DNA from: JAJFJD01 sp965228425
GTDB taxonomy: Bacteria > Pseudomonadota > Alphaproteobacteria > UBA8366
Reading direction: 5' to 3'
Assembly: GCA_965228425.1 (NCBI GenBank)
Contig: OZ245815.1
Coordinates: 3,410,001-3,474,000, forward strand
DNA length: 64,000 bases
Shown here: piece by piece, positions 17,185 through 25,397 of the stretch
Layout of the letters: the number at the start of each line of letters is the position of its first letter
Position numbering within the stretch: the first letter of the stretch is position 1
Program-made: the position numbers and the translations under genes
The notes under the pieces: generated by a model
Database searches by the model: none
What the model was told of the DNA's origin: nothing
The model's input: only the letters and a program-made list of their open reading frames with translations

Positions 17185-17703
17185 ATGGTAAGCAGAAAGA
17201 TATGTGTGATCGGCCAATTCGCGGTCGGGAAGACGTCACTCGTGCGGCGGTATGTGCTGGATGAATTCTCGCACGACTATCAGGCGACGCTCGGCGTCAA
17301 CATCTACAAATTCAGCGACACCGTCGACTACCCGGCAGGCGGCGAAACCGAGTTGAACCAGATCATCTGGGACATCGAGGGCGGCGACACGAACCCGGAG
17401 AAAACCGGCACCTATATCCAGGGTGCGGCCGGCGCCCTCATCGTCGGGGATATCACGCGCGCCGAAACCGTCACCGCAATGTCGGACCATGCCCGCCTGT
17501 TCCAGTCTCTCCGCCCTGGCCGCCCATTTGCTTTTGCGCTCAATAAGATCGACCTGCTCGACGAAGCCGCGCCGCCCGAGGTCGACGAACGGCTGACCGA
17601 AGAGTTCGGCACGGACGTGGTGCGGACGAGTGCCGCCAAGGGTACGGCGGTACCGGAACTTTTTCGGCGTCTCGGCGGTCGGATTCTGGAAATCGGCGCG
17701 TAA
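17185..17703 (+). CDS. Rab/Ras-like small GTPase
   Basis: A 172-residue single-domain GTPase. G1 is GQFAVGKTS at residues 10-18, the switch I Thr is T35 in TLGVNIYKF (compare Rab TIGVDF), G3 is WDIEGGD at 62-68, G4 is NKID at 120-123, and G5 is TSAAK at 148-152. The position of the catalytic Gln in the canonical DTAGQ is Gly67, so intrinsic hydrolysis may be low and a partner may be needed. It has no lipid-attachment motif or membrane segment. Position between a membrane-anchored protein with a possible GTPase-binding domain and a two-component pair suggests a signalling switch. Confidence 0.88.
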   Translation: MVSRKICVIGQFAVGKTSLVRRYVLDEFSHDYQATLGVNIYKFSDTVDYPAGGETELNQIIWDIEGGDTNPEKTGTYIQGAAGALIVGDITRAETVTAMSDHARLFQSLRPGRPFAFALNKIDLLDEAAPPEVDERLTEEFGTDVVRTSAAKGTAVPELFRRLGGRILEIGA

Positions 17704-17829
17704 ATTGCTTCTCCTCCCACAAAACACCGACGTCATAACGAGACCGAGCCTTTCCCGGAGCCCATTTGATTCCCGAAAATCATTTAACGCAGCGCCGGAT
17801 CGATCGGCCGACGACCTGAACCGAGACCT

Positions 17830-18969
17830 ATGACCACAGATCTTCCCTTCCCTGTTCTCGAGACGACGCGGACCTTGTTCGACGCCGGTACCCTCGGGCT
17901 TGTGATGATCGATGGGGGTTTCACGGTCGTCGGACGGCACGGGAAGCTGGTGGAGTGGATCGAGCCGCAGGCAAATGCAATGGATTGTCTGCCTTTCCTG
18001 GTCGGACTCGACGAGACCATGAAGGATTTGGCGGGCAGCGCAAAACCGCCGTTCAGCCTGACGAATCTCAGCCTGCACGAACCCGATGCGGATGGTCCCA
18101 CGACCATATCGATTCAAATCTACGGGCAGCCGGACACCGACGGCGTTTCTCTTTTGGTGCAGGACTCATCGGAAATGGCGCGCCTCGAACAACAGGTGCT
18201 CCAACGCAGCAACGAACTCGCTTTAGCCGAGCAACAACTCCGCGAGGCGAAAGAGTTGGCCGAATCGGCAAACCGGTCCAAATCCGCCTTTCTCGCCAAC
18301 ATAAGCCACGAACTGCTGACGCCGTTGAGCGTCATATCCGGTGATGCGGAGATTATCCGGCAAGACGGTATGAGCCCCAACGAGGCACGGTCCTACGCCG
18401 ACGATATATACGAAAGCAGCATTTATCTGATCGATCTGGTGCGCGACCTCCTGGACCTGTCGCGCGCCGAAGTGGGCGGCGCCGAGCTGCTGGAGGAAAT
18501 CATATCGATCGACGAGGTGGCGGCGGACGCCATCCACATGGTCGGACAGTTGGGCGGTGCGGACATCGAGTTCCAACTGGATATTCCCAGCGACACACCC
18601 GGGTTATTCGCGGATCGCCGGCGCATCAAACAGATGCTGATCAACCTTCTTTCCAACGCGGTGAAATACACGCCCGACGGCGGAAAGGTGACGCTCGCGG
18701 TCTCCCGCGACGGGGATAGCGGATTGTCGCTGTCGGTTCGGGACACAGGTACGGGCATCGACCCGGCGGACATGGACCGGATCCTCGACCCCTTCAACCA
18801 AGGCCCTGCTCCGTTACGCCAATCCAGCCCGAAGGGCGTCGGTCTCGGCCTGCCGCTCACGAAGTCCTTGATCGCACTGCATGGCGGGCACCTGGCGATC
18901 GACAGCGCGCCGGGCTCCGGCACAGTCGCGACGTTGCATTTTCCCGCCGACCGACTGCGCCAGGAATAG
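17830..18969 (+). CDS. Soluble PAS-type sensor histidine kinase
   Basis: A 379-residue cytoplasmic histidine kinase with no transmembrane segment. Residues ~10-115 resemble a PAS domain, ~120-150 are a coiled-coil linker, and the HisKA dimerisation helix contains the phospho-acceptor H160 (FLANISHELLTPLSV). The HATPase_c domain shows the N box (LLSNAVKYTPDGG), the G1 box (DTGTGIDP) and the G2 box (GVGLGLPL). With no membrane segment it must sense a cytoplasmic signal, plausibly the state of the adjacent GTPase or OmpA-domain protein. The sigma-54 response regulator begins 12 bases later and is the obvious partner. A 126-base gap separates it from the GTPase gene. Confidence 0.93.
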   Translation: MTTDLPFPVLETTRTLFDAGTLGLVMIDGGFTVVGRHGKLVEWIEPQANAMDCLPFLVGLDETMKDLAGSAKPPFSLTNLSLHEPDADGPTTISIQIYGQPDTDGVSLLVQDSSEMARLEQQVLQRSNELALAEQQLREAKELAESANRSKSAFLANISHELLTPLSVISGDAEIIRQDGMSPNEARSYADDIYESSIYLIDLVRDLLDLSRAEVGGAELLEEIISIDEVAADAIHMVGQLGGADIEFQLDIPSDTPGLFADRRRIKQMLINLLSNAVKYTPDGGKVTLAVSRDGDSGLSLSVRDTGTGIDPADMDRILDPFNQGPAPLRQSSPKGVGLGLPLTKSLIALHGGHLAIDSAPGSGTVATLHFPADRLRQE

Positions 18970-18981
18970 CGGACGAATCGC

Positions 18982-20412
18982 ATGAGCGACCGATCGAAAA
19001 TCCTGCTGGTAGAAGATACGCCGGCCTTGGCGCGAACCTACTGCGGATACCTCCGGAACGAACCCGTCGAGATAAACCATGTCGAAACCGGGCAAGCGGC
19101 GCTCGACGCGCTGCGGCGGGAGGTGCCCGATGCGATGCTGCTCGACCTCAAGCTGCCCGACATGGACGGCCTGGACATTCTGCGGACCCTGTCGGCGGAT
19201 TTACAGGCCTGCCCCGTCATCGTGATCACTGCCCATGGCTCGGTGAATACGGCGGTCGAAGCCATGCAGGCGGGCGCCGCCGATTTCCTGGTCAAACCTT
19301 TCAATGCGGAACGGCTGAAGGTCACGCTTCGGAACCAACTGGAAAAACGGCAACTGACCGAGATCGTCAAGACGTTCGAGGAGACGAAAAGCCGGCCCGA
19401 GTTCGAAGGGTTTCTCGGATCGAGTCTCATTATGCAATCCATCTACCATGCGATCCAAAGCGCAGCGGCCAGCGACGCGACCGTTTTTATCACCGGCGAA
19501 AGCGGTACCGGCAAGGAAGTATGCGCGGCCGCCGTCCACAATCGCAGCAAGCGGCGTAACGGTCCTTTCGTGCCGATCAACTGCGCCGCAATCCCTGCGG
19601 ACCTCATCGAGAGTGAGATTTTCGGCCACGTGAAGGGCGCCTTCACGGGTGCCGTCGCGGACCGGAAAGGCGCCGCCGAGACCGCCGACGGCGGCACGCT
19701 GTTCCTCGACGAAATCTGCGAGATGGATGTCTCGCTGCAAAGCAAGCTGTTGCGCTTCGTCCAGACCGGCAGCTTCACCAAGGTCGGCAGCAGCACTTCC
19801 CAAACCGTCGACATCCGCATCATTTGCGCGACCAACCGCGACCCGCTGACCGAAGTGCACGCTGGGCGGTTTCGCGAAGATCTATACTACCGTCTCCATG
19901 TCATTCCCCTGACACTGCCGCCGCTCCGCGATCGCGGTGATGACGTGGTGGAGATCGCGCGGCACTGCTTGGCGGCATATGCGGATCAAGAGGCCAAGAA
20001 CTTCGCCGATTTGGATGCAGATGCTGCGGCCGCCCTGCTCGCCTACAGCTGGCCCGGCAACGTCCGCGAGTTACAAAATGTCATCCATCAGACGGTGGTG
20101 ATGCACGATGCCGGTAGCGTCGCCGCGTCGATGCTTGCCCTACCGGACAACGGCCCCACCGCGGGCGTCCCCGCGGCCGAGAAGAGCACCGCCGACGGCC
20201 AATCTGCGACGCCGCCACACGACGACGCCGACGGTGCAAATTTGGAAGAATTGGCGAAGACCATCCGCCCGCTCGACGACGTCGAACGCGAGACGGTTAC
20301 CCGCGCCATCCGCCTTTGCGGCGGCGACGTGCGCAAAGCGGCCGTGTTCCTGGGCATCGCCCCGGCAACGGTCTACCGCAAACTAAAGAAATGGCAGCTC
20401 GACGCGCGGTGA
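18982..20412 (+). CDS. Sigma-54-dependent response regulator (NtrC family)
   Basis: A 476-residue activator in three parts: a receiver domain with phospho-acceptor D55 (MLLDLKLPD), an AAA+ domain with Walker A (GESGTGKE), the sigma-54-contacting GAFTGA loop near residue 220 and the Walker B segment GGTLFLDEI, and a C-terminal Fis-type helix-turn-helix (VRKAAVFLGIAPATVYRKLK). An intact GAFTGA loop means it can open sigma-54 promoters. A candidate binding dyad and an exact sigma-54 promoter lie immediately downstream, which strongly suggests its first target is the next gene. It is paired with the histidine kinase upstream. Confidence 0.95.
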   Translation: MSDRSKILLVEDTPALARTYCGYLRNEPVEINHVETGQAALDALRREVPDAMLLDLKLPDMDGLDILRTLSADLQACPVIVITAHGSVNTAVEAMQAGAADFLVKPFNAERLKVTLRNQLEKRQLTEIVKTFEETKSRPEFEGFLGSSLIMQSIYHAIQSAAASDATVFITGESGTGKEVCAAAVHNRSKRRNGPFVPINCAAIPADLIESEIFGHVKGAFTGAVADRKGAAETADGGTLFLDEICEMDVSLQSKLLRFVQTGSFTKVGSSTSQTVDIRIICATNRDPLTEVHAGRFREDLYYRLHVIPLTLPPLRDRGDDVVEIARHCLAAYADQEAKNFADLDADAAAALLAYSWPGNVRELQNVIHQTVVMHDAGSVAASMLALPDNGPTAGVPAAEKSTADGQSATPPHDDADGANLEELAKTIRPLDDVERETVTRAIRLCGGDVRKAAVFLGIAPATVYRKLKKWQLDAR

Positions 20413-20438
20413 CGCCCGCAGCCTTTCGATTGCAAGAC

Positions 20439-20457
20439 GAGTCTCAAAATGAGACTC
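20439..20457. promoter_or_regulatory. Candidate upstream activating site for the sigma-54 regulator
   Basis: A perfect 8-bp inverted repeat, GAGTCTCA-AAA-TGAGACTC, is centred about 100 bases upstream of the -24 element of the sigma-54 promoter. That is the usual distance for an NtrC-family enhancer, and it sits right after the gene for such a regulator. I did not notice another copy in the window. Confidence 0.65.
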
Positions 20458-20548
20458 AAACCGCACTCTCCGACCGTTCCTCGCGTTCCCAAGATTCCAA
20501 ATACCCGGATTTCCGCCGTTATTTAGTCAACAGCGGTCGATGCGATGT

Positions 20549-20564
20549 TGGCACCATGATTGCT
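20549..20564 (+). promoter_or_regulatory. Sigma-54 (-24/-12) promoter
   Basis: TGGCAC-CATGA-TTGCT matches the sigma-54 consensus TGGCAC-N5-TTGCW at every fixed base. Transcription should start about 12 bases after the -12 GC, roughly 70 bases before the lipoprotein ATG. Its place between a sigma-54 activator gene and a small lipoprotein gene supports a real promoter. Confidence 0.85.
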
Positions 20565-20645
20565 CCCTAACCCGTACCGGCATGTTTCCGGATAGCCGAC
20601 CACTTGGTCCGGCCATCAACCACGCCGCCACGGGAGAGCACAGCT

Positions 20646-20864
20646 ATGACCAATACAACGGCAAGAAACCTATTGGCCGCCCTTGCGATTCTCACCGTCG
20701 TGGGTGGCTGCGCCGCCACGTCGTCGGATACGGATTCGCAGACGACGGTCGCCCGATCGAACGACACGGATCCGAAGGCAAAGAAAGCCCCCACGGACGG
20801 ACGCCGCATCATGGAGGGAATCGACTACGGGAACTCCGGATTCGGCGGCTTCGTCTTTCGGTAA
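20646..20864 (+). CDS. Small lipoprotein, predicted sigma-54 target
   Basis: A 72-residue protein with a lipoprotein signal peptide (NLLAALAILTVVGGCAATSS). The lipobox VGGC gives C22 as the lipidated residue. The mature ~50 residues are hydrophilic and end in a Gly/Phe-rich tail (GNSGFGGFVFR) with no known domain. GGGAGAG precedes the ATG. It lies directly downstream of the sigma-54 promoter and is the most likely output of the two-component system. Residue +2 is Ala, so by the E. coli rule it would be sent to the outer membrane; that rule may not hold here. Confidence 0.75.
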   Translation: MTNTTARNLLAALAILTVVGGCAATSSDTDSQTTVARSNDTDPKAKKAPTDGRRIMEGIDYGNSGFGGFVFR

Positions 20865-20977
20865 CCGCCCCCTGACCCCGCCTCCGCTTCGCCATCCGGA
20901 TCGAACCGGGTCCCGCGGAGAGCCCAATCAAGTTTGGTCCGCTGCGAGCCGACCATGTCGAGAGGAGAGATTTAGAA

Positions 20978-21385
20978 ATGAACTACAGCATCGAAACCAT
21001 CGAAGGGATCGGCGCAACCTACGGCCAAACGCTGAAGGACGCCGGCATCACCAACACCAAGGGATTGCTGGAACGCTGCGGCACCCGCGCGGGCCGCGCG
21101 AAGACTTCCAAGGAAACCGGCCTGTCCGAAGCACTGCTGCTGAAATGGACCAATATGGCCGACCTGATGCGGATTTCCGGCGTCGGCGAGGAGTATTCGG
21201 AACTCCTGGAAGCGGCGGGCGTCGATACCATCAAGGAACTCCGCAACCGCAATCCGGAGACGCTGACCGCGATGATGGAAGAGACCAACAAAACGAAGAA
21301 CCTGACGCGATTGACCCCCAAACAATCGCAGGTCGAGAAGTGGGTTGCCGAGGCGAAGACGCTCAAGCCCGTCATCTCACACTGA
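20978..21385 (+). CDS. DUF4332-like helix-hairpin-helix protein
   Basis: A 135-residue soluble protein with two helix-hairpin-helix-like motifs: IEGIGATYGQTLKDAGI near the start, followed by TKGLLERC, and ISGVGEEYSELLEAAGVDTI near residue 75. This matches the DUF4332 pattern, a family of unknown function whose repeats resemble DNA-binding HhH motifs. GGAGAG precedes the ATG. It lies 113 bases after the lipoprotein on the same strand with no clear terminator between, so it may share the sigma-54 promoter. No signal peptide is present. Confidence 0.82.
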   Translation: MNYSIETIEGIGATYGQTLKDAGITNTKGLLERCGTRAGRAKTSKETGLSEALLLKWTNMADLMRISGVGEEYSELLEAAGVDTIKELRNRNPETLTAMMEETNKTKNLTRLTPKQSQVEKWVAEAKTLKPVISH

Positions 21386-21413
21386 GGTTCGCGGTGCCGG
21401 TCGCTGGAGCCCA

Positions 21414-21431
21414 CCGCAGATCCCTCTGCGG
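21414..21431 (+). terminator. Weak hairpin after the DUF4332-like gene
   Basis: CCGCAGA-TCCC-TCTGCGG forms a 7-bp stem with a 4-base loop 28 bases past the stop codon. The following sequence AGCTTGTTGT is only moderately T-rich, so termination here would be partial at best. Confidence 0.35.
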
Positions 21432-21519
21432 AGCTTGTTGTGCCCCAATTCCAGTGGCCGGCATCGTGGGCATTGCGCTATAAATTAAACTCATTGCGTG
21501 CATCGAAAGGAAAAATTCA

Positions 21520-22008
21520 ATGAATAGTCGAGCTAACGCGCTCCAGGCTTGGATCTGGATCATCGTTGCAATGGCCTTCCTGGGCCTCGCCCAACCGGGC
21601 CATGCGCAAAGCAGTTGCAAGGGGCTCTCGAAAGGGAAATGCGGCAGCAGCAGTTCCTGTAGTTGGGTAAAAGGATACAAAACCAAGACGGGGACGTCGG
21701 TCGCATCCTATTGCCGCAGCAAGGGCTCGAAGGGCGCCGCCGCCAAAGCGAAATCCAAGAAGGCAGACGCGAAAGCGAAAGCGGCCTCAAAGAAAAAGGC
21801 CGCCGCCGCCAAATCGTCCAGTGCGAAGAAGAAGGCGACAAGCAAGAAGGCCAAGGCAAAGGCCACGAAGAAAAAGGCCAAGGCGAAAACCACCAAGAAA
21901 AAAGCAGCGGCCAAGAAAAAGGCGAAAGCCAAGTCCACTAAGACAAAAGCGAAGGCCAAGGCAAAGGCCAAAGCCGCGGAAAAGACGAAGTCGTCCACGA
22001 AGAAATAG
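21520..22008 (+). CDS. Exported Lys/Ala-rich, histone-H1-like protein with Cys module
   Basis: A 162-residue protein with a signal peptide (WIWIIVAMAFLGLAQPGHAQ). A short module follows with four regularly spaced cysteines (SCKGLSKGKCGSSSSCSWVK, then a Cys in VASYCRSKG). The last ~95 residues are almost only Lys, Ala, Ser and Thr, resembling the tail of histone H1. H1-like tails normally bind DNA in the cytoplasm; here export suggests binding to anionic envelope polymers or extracellular DNA (inference). AAAGGAAA precedes the ATG. It is downstream of the sigma-54 output genes and may belong to the same response. Confidence 0.78.
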   Translation: MNSRANALQAWIWIIVAMAFLGLAQPGHAQSSCKGLSKGKCGSSSSCSWVKGYKTKTGTSVASYCRSKGSKGAAAKAKSKKADAKAKAASKKKAAAAKSSSAKKKATSKKAKAKATKKKAKAKTTKKKAAAKKKAKAKSTKTKAKAKAKAKAAEKTKSSTKK

Positions 22009-22060
22009 CCGCGCGGATCGGGCCAACACCATACGCACCTCGGCGATGGGGGCGCAGACC

Positions 22061-22081
22061 CCGTCGTCAATAAGACGACGG
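22061..22081. terminator. 8-bp hairpin downstream of the Lys-rich gene
   Basis: CCGTCGTC-AATAA-GACGACGG is a perfect 8-bp stem with a 5-base loop, 52 bases after the stop codon, not followed by a T run. It may act with the stronger terminator further on. Confidence 0.35.
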
Positions 22082-22147
22082 CAACGTTTCAAAACCGCCG
22101 TACGGTCATCACATTCGGCCAGTGGCGTAGCAATTGCCGGGGGACGT

Positions 22148-22181
22148 GAAAAGGAGATGGAATTCTTCCCATCTCCTTTTC
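22148..22181. terminator. Bidirectional rho-independent terminator
   Basis: The arms GAAAAGGAGATGG and CCATCTCCTTTTC pair over 13 bp around an 8-base loop. There is an A-run on the left and a T-run on the right, so it can stop transcription both from the Lys-rich gene and from the convergent RND gene, whose stop is 42 bases away. Confidence 0.75.
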
Positions 22182-22223
22182 GCATCTCCGGATCGCAGCA
22201 CGGACCGATGAAGGACGATTGAC

Positions 22224-25200
22224 CTACTCGGCCGGCGTCGCCATTCCGCCGGCAGGCTGACGCCGGCGGCGCATCCACTGCCCGATATCGCCCTGAACCG
22301 CGATCATCGACGGGATGACAAGCAACACCAGGAATGTCGTGATCATCAATCCGAAGACCAAGGTAATGGCCATCGGCAGCAGGAACTGCGCCTGGAGGCT
22401 TCGCTCGAACAACAAGGGCGTCAGGCCACCAATCGTTGTCAACGACGTCAGAATAACCGCGCGCAGCCGGTCGCAGGTTCCGTTGATCACCGCATCACTG
22501 AAATGCTCGCCGCCCCGAATTCGTTCGTCGATGGTCGTGACCAGGATGATCGAGTCGTTCACGACGATGCCGGCAAGACCAACCAGCGCGATCAAGCTGA
22601 GAATCGACATATCGAAGCCGAGCAAAAGATGCCCGAAGGTCGCGCCTACGAAGGACAGCGGGATGATCGCCATCACGACGAAAGGCCGCGAGTAGCTGCC
22701 GAAGACCCAGGAGAGGATGATGAAGATGGCGGACATTCCAAAGATCGCGCCGAGCTGCATATCCGCCAAGGTTTGTTCCTGCTCTTCCGCCTTGCCGGCA
22801 AAGCTGACGGTTGCATTGTGCTTCTTGGCGATGTTCCGGACACCGTCGCGTTCCAGCGCCGCCAGTACCGTGTTGGAATTCGTCAGGGCGGGATCGATTT
22901 CGGCCGTGATGGCCACCTGCCGCTGACCGTCTTCGCGCTTGATCCTTGCGAAGCCCTGCTTCTCTCGGAATTGGACGACCTCATCGAGCGGAACCTCGAC
23001 ACCGCCGACCGGCGATCGGACATAGATATCGGACAACAAGCCGGAATCCACGTTTTCCCGCGGATACCGCACGCGGATTGTCACCTCCTCGTCGCCGCGG
23101 GCAAACCGCCTTGCGGTAGCCCCGTCGAAGGCATGCCGCACCTGGCGACCGACCGACGCCGTCGTGAATCCAAGTGCTCTACCTTGCGGGGACAGCTCAA
23201 GGATCAATTCCTGCTTACCATAGGTCAGGTCGTCCTCGATATCGGTCACGCCGGGGTAGCGCGCCAGCAGGGCACGGACATCGTTCGCCGCCGCCTTGAG
23301 GGAGTCCAGATCATCACCGGACATCCGAACATCGACCGGACGGCCCGGCGGACCGCCCTGCGCCGGACGGATCGTCATTGTTTCCAACCCCGGCACCAAA
23401 CTCACCTTTTCGCGCCAAGATGCGATAAAATCGGATGTCCGGACGCCGCGTTCATCGGACGGCGTCAGTTCGACGACGATGCCGCCCACATTGTCCCCGT
23501 CCACGCCGCCGCCGCCGTCCCGAAAACCAACCGATGCACCGATCGACGCCACATTCATGACGACGATATTGCCCTCGGTCGCCACGAGTTCGTCATTCGC
23601 CGCATTCAAACCCCATTCGAGTTCCTCGACCATCTTCTCGGTTTGCGCCCTCGACGTGCCCGAGACCATCTGAACGTTGGCGTAAACAATGTCGGATTCG
23701 GGCTGCGGGAAGAAAGAAAACTGCACCCGTCCGCCGGCCAAAATACCGACGCTGACGATCAGCGAGGCGATGGCCGTGGCGAAGGTCGCATACCGCCAAC
23801 GCACGACGAATGTGAGGAACTGCCGGAACTGATTTTCGCGAAACCCGTCGAATCGCGTATTGAACCAAATGCGGAATGGCCAATCCTTACCCGATCCCCA
23901 GTTGAAGGCGCCGCGCAAATGACCGGGTAGCGCCAGGAAACACTCGACCAGGCTCGCCACGATAATTGCGATGACCACATACGGGATGCCCGCAATGATG
24001 TCCCCGATGATGTCCGAGATGAACAGCAACGGCGCGAAGGCCGCGATCGTGGTCAGGGAGGACGAGAAGACCGGCGCCGCCATCCGACGGGCCCCATTTT
24101 CGGCCGCCGATATGGGGTCCAATCCTTTCCTGTGCAGCGCATCCGCATGCTCACCCACGACAATCGCGTCGTCGACCACGATGCCCAACGCCATGATCAT
24201 ACCGAACAGGCTGATCATGTTAATCGTTTGTCCGCTGACCAGCATGACACCCATGGTCGCCATCAGCGACACCGGAATGCCCATGGCGACCCAAAAAGCG
24301 ACCGGCGAATTGAGGAAGACGAACAGGACGGCGACGACCAGCACAAGGCCGGTCAGGCCGTTTTCGAGCAGCAAGTTGACGCGGCTGCGGATCAGGTCCG
24401 CCTGAATGTTGTATTGCTCGACCTTCAGCAGCGGCGGCAAGGTCGGCACCACCTCGGCCAGGTAGGCGTTGACGATATCCGATAGCTCCAGCGCATCGGC
24501 ATTCAGCGACCGTTGCACCTGCAATTCGATGGCCCGCTGGCCGTTGCGCCGCCGCTCGGCCTGGTTCTCGTCGAACTGCTCCGTAGTGCGCGCAATATCC
24601 TCGACGTAGATTTTCTGGCCCGACGGCAGCGACTTCACCTCGATGCGGGCGATGCCGCTGGCTTCCTTTTCAAGGCCGATGCTACGAATTTGCTTCTGGA
24701 ATGCACCGGACGTATCGCCGGACGGCAGGTCCTGCGAGGTATCGCCGATCCGATTGGCGATGTCTTCCAGCGTCATGTCGAGTTCCAACACCTTGCGTTG
24801 CGGCACCTCGACCCAGATTTCCTCGTCCCGGGATCCCAACAGATTGACCTTGTCGATCCCGCGGTCCAGCAGGTCGTCGCGAACGCGCTTGGCCACCGCT
24901 TTCAGCGCCGATTCCGAATACGGACCCGAGATGACGATACGGCTGATCGGATCGTAGCGGACGACCCGCCGGATTTCCGGCCGTTCGCTTTCATCCGGTA
25001 ACGTGGTTACCTGTCCGACCGCGGTCTCGACGTTGGACAAGGCGAGTTGCATGTCCGTGCCCGGCAGAAATTCGACCGCAACGCTGGCGAATCCCTCGCT
25101 CGCCGTGGACCGGACCTGTTTGATTCCATCCAGGAAGCGCACTTCGGGCACGATCGCCTGGACGATATTGGTATCGACATCTTCGGCGCTGGCGCCGCGC

Positions 25201-25397
25201 CATTCGACGCTGACGGTGACGAAATCGATGCCGAAATCCGGGAAGAACTGCGTGTTCATCCGTTGCAGCGACACCACACCGATCAGGATCATGGTGAGCA
25301 TCAGCAAGTTCGCCGCCGTCCGGTGCCGGACGAAAATGCCGATCAGATCGTGCCGCGCGCCCCGCGCCGGCCCGACCGAATCCGTCTCGCCCGCCAT
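22224..25397 (-). CDS. RND efflux transporter permease subunit
   Basis: A 1057-residue inner-membrane pump of the AcrB/HAE-RND family with two homologous halves, each with TM helices and a large periplasmic loop. The proton-relay Asp pair is in GIVVDDAIVVGEHAD (TM4), and the matching segment of the second half is GIVVNDSIILVTTIDERI. Length and topology are complete. It should export hydrophobic or amphiphilic compounds together with the membrane fusion protein encoded just upstream (stop and start share one base, TGATG) and an outer-membrane factor not encoded here. A TetR regulator heads the operon. Confidence 0.95.
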   Translation of the reverse strand: MAGETDSVGPARGARHDLIGIFVRHRTAANLLMLTMILIGVVSLQRMNTQFFPDFGIDFVTVSVEWRGASAEDVDTNIVQAIVPEVRFLDGIKQVRSTASEGFASVAVEFLPGTDMQLALSNVETAVGQVTTLPDESERPEIRRVVRYDPISRIVISGPYSESALKAVAKRVRDDLLDRGIDKVNLLGSRDEEIWVEVPQRKVLELDMTLEDIANRIGDTSQDLPSGDTSGAFQKQIRSIGLEKEASGIARIEVKSLPSGQKIYVEDIARTTEQFDENQAERRRNGQRAIELQVQRSLNADALELSDIVNAYLAEVVPTLPPLLKVEQYNIQADLIRSRVNLLLENGLTGLVLVVAVLFVFLNSPVAFWVAMGIPVSLMATMGVMLVSGQTINMISLFGMIMALGIVVDDAIVVGEHADALHRKGLDPISAAENGARRMAAPVFSSSLTTIAAFAPLLFISDIIGDIIAGIPYVVIAIIVASLVECFLALPGHLRGAFNWGSGKDWPFRIWFNTRFDGFRENQFRQFLTFVVRWRYATFATAIASLIVSVGILAGGRVQFSFFPQPESDIVYANVQMVSGTSRAQTEKMVEELEWGLNAANDELVATEGNIVVMNVASIGASVGFRDGGGGVDGDNVGGIVVELTPSDERGVRTSDFIASWREKVSLVPGLETMTIRPAQGGPPGRPVDVRMSGDDLDSLKAAANDVRALLARYPGVTDIEDDLTYGKQELILELSPQGRALGFTTASVGRQVRHAFDGATARRFARGDEEVTIRVRYPRENVDSGLLSDIYVRSPVGGVEVPLDEVVQFREKQGFARIKREDGQRQVAITAEIDPALTNSNTVLAALERDGVRNIAKKHNATVSFAGKAEEQEQTLADMQLGAIFGMSAIFIILSWVFGSYSRPFVVMAIIPLSFVGATFGHLLLGFDMSILSLIALVGLAGIVVNDSIILVTTIDERIRGGEHFSDAVINGTCDRLRAVILTSLTTIGGLTPLLFERSLQAQFLLPMAITLVFGLMITTFLVLLVIPSMIAVQGDIGQWMRRRRQPAGGMATPAE

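Noticed and set aside
21440..21480. Second sigma-54 promoter before the Lys-rich gene (TGGCCGGCATCG...TTGCGC)
   Set aside because: The spacing between the GG and GC elements does not fit -24/-12, so I do not call it.
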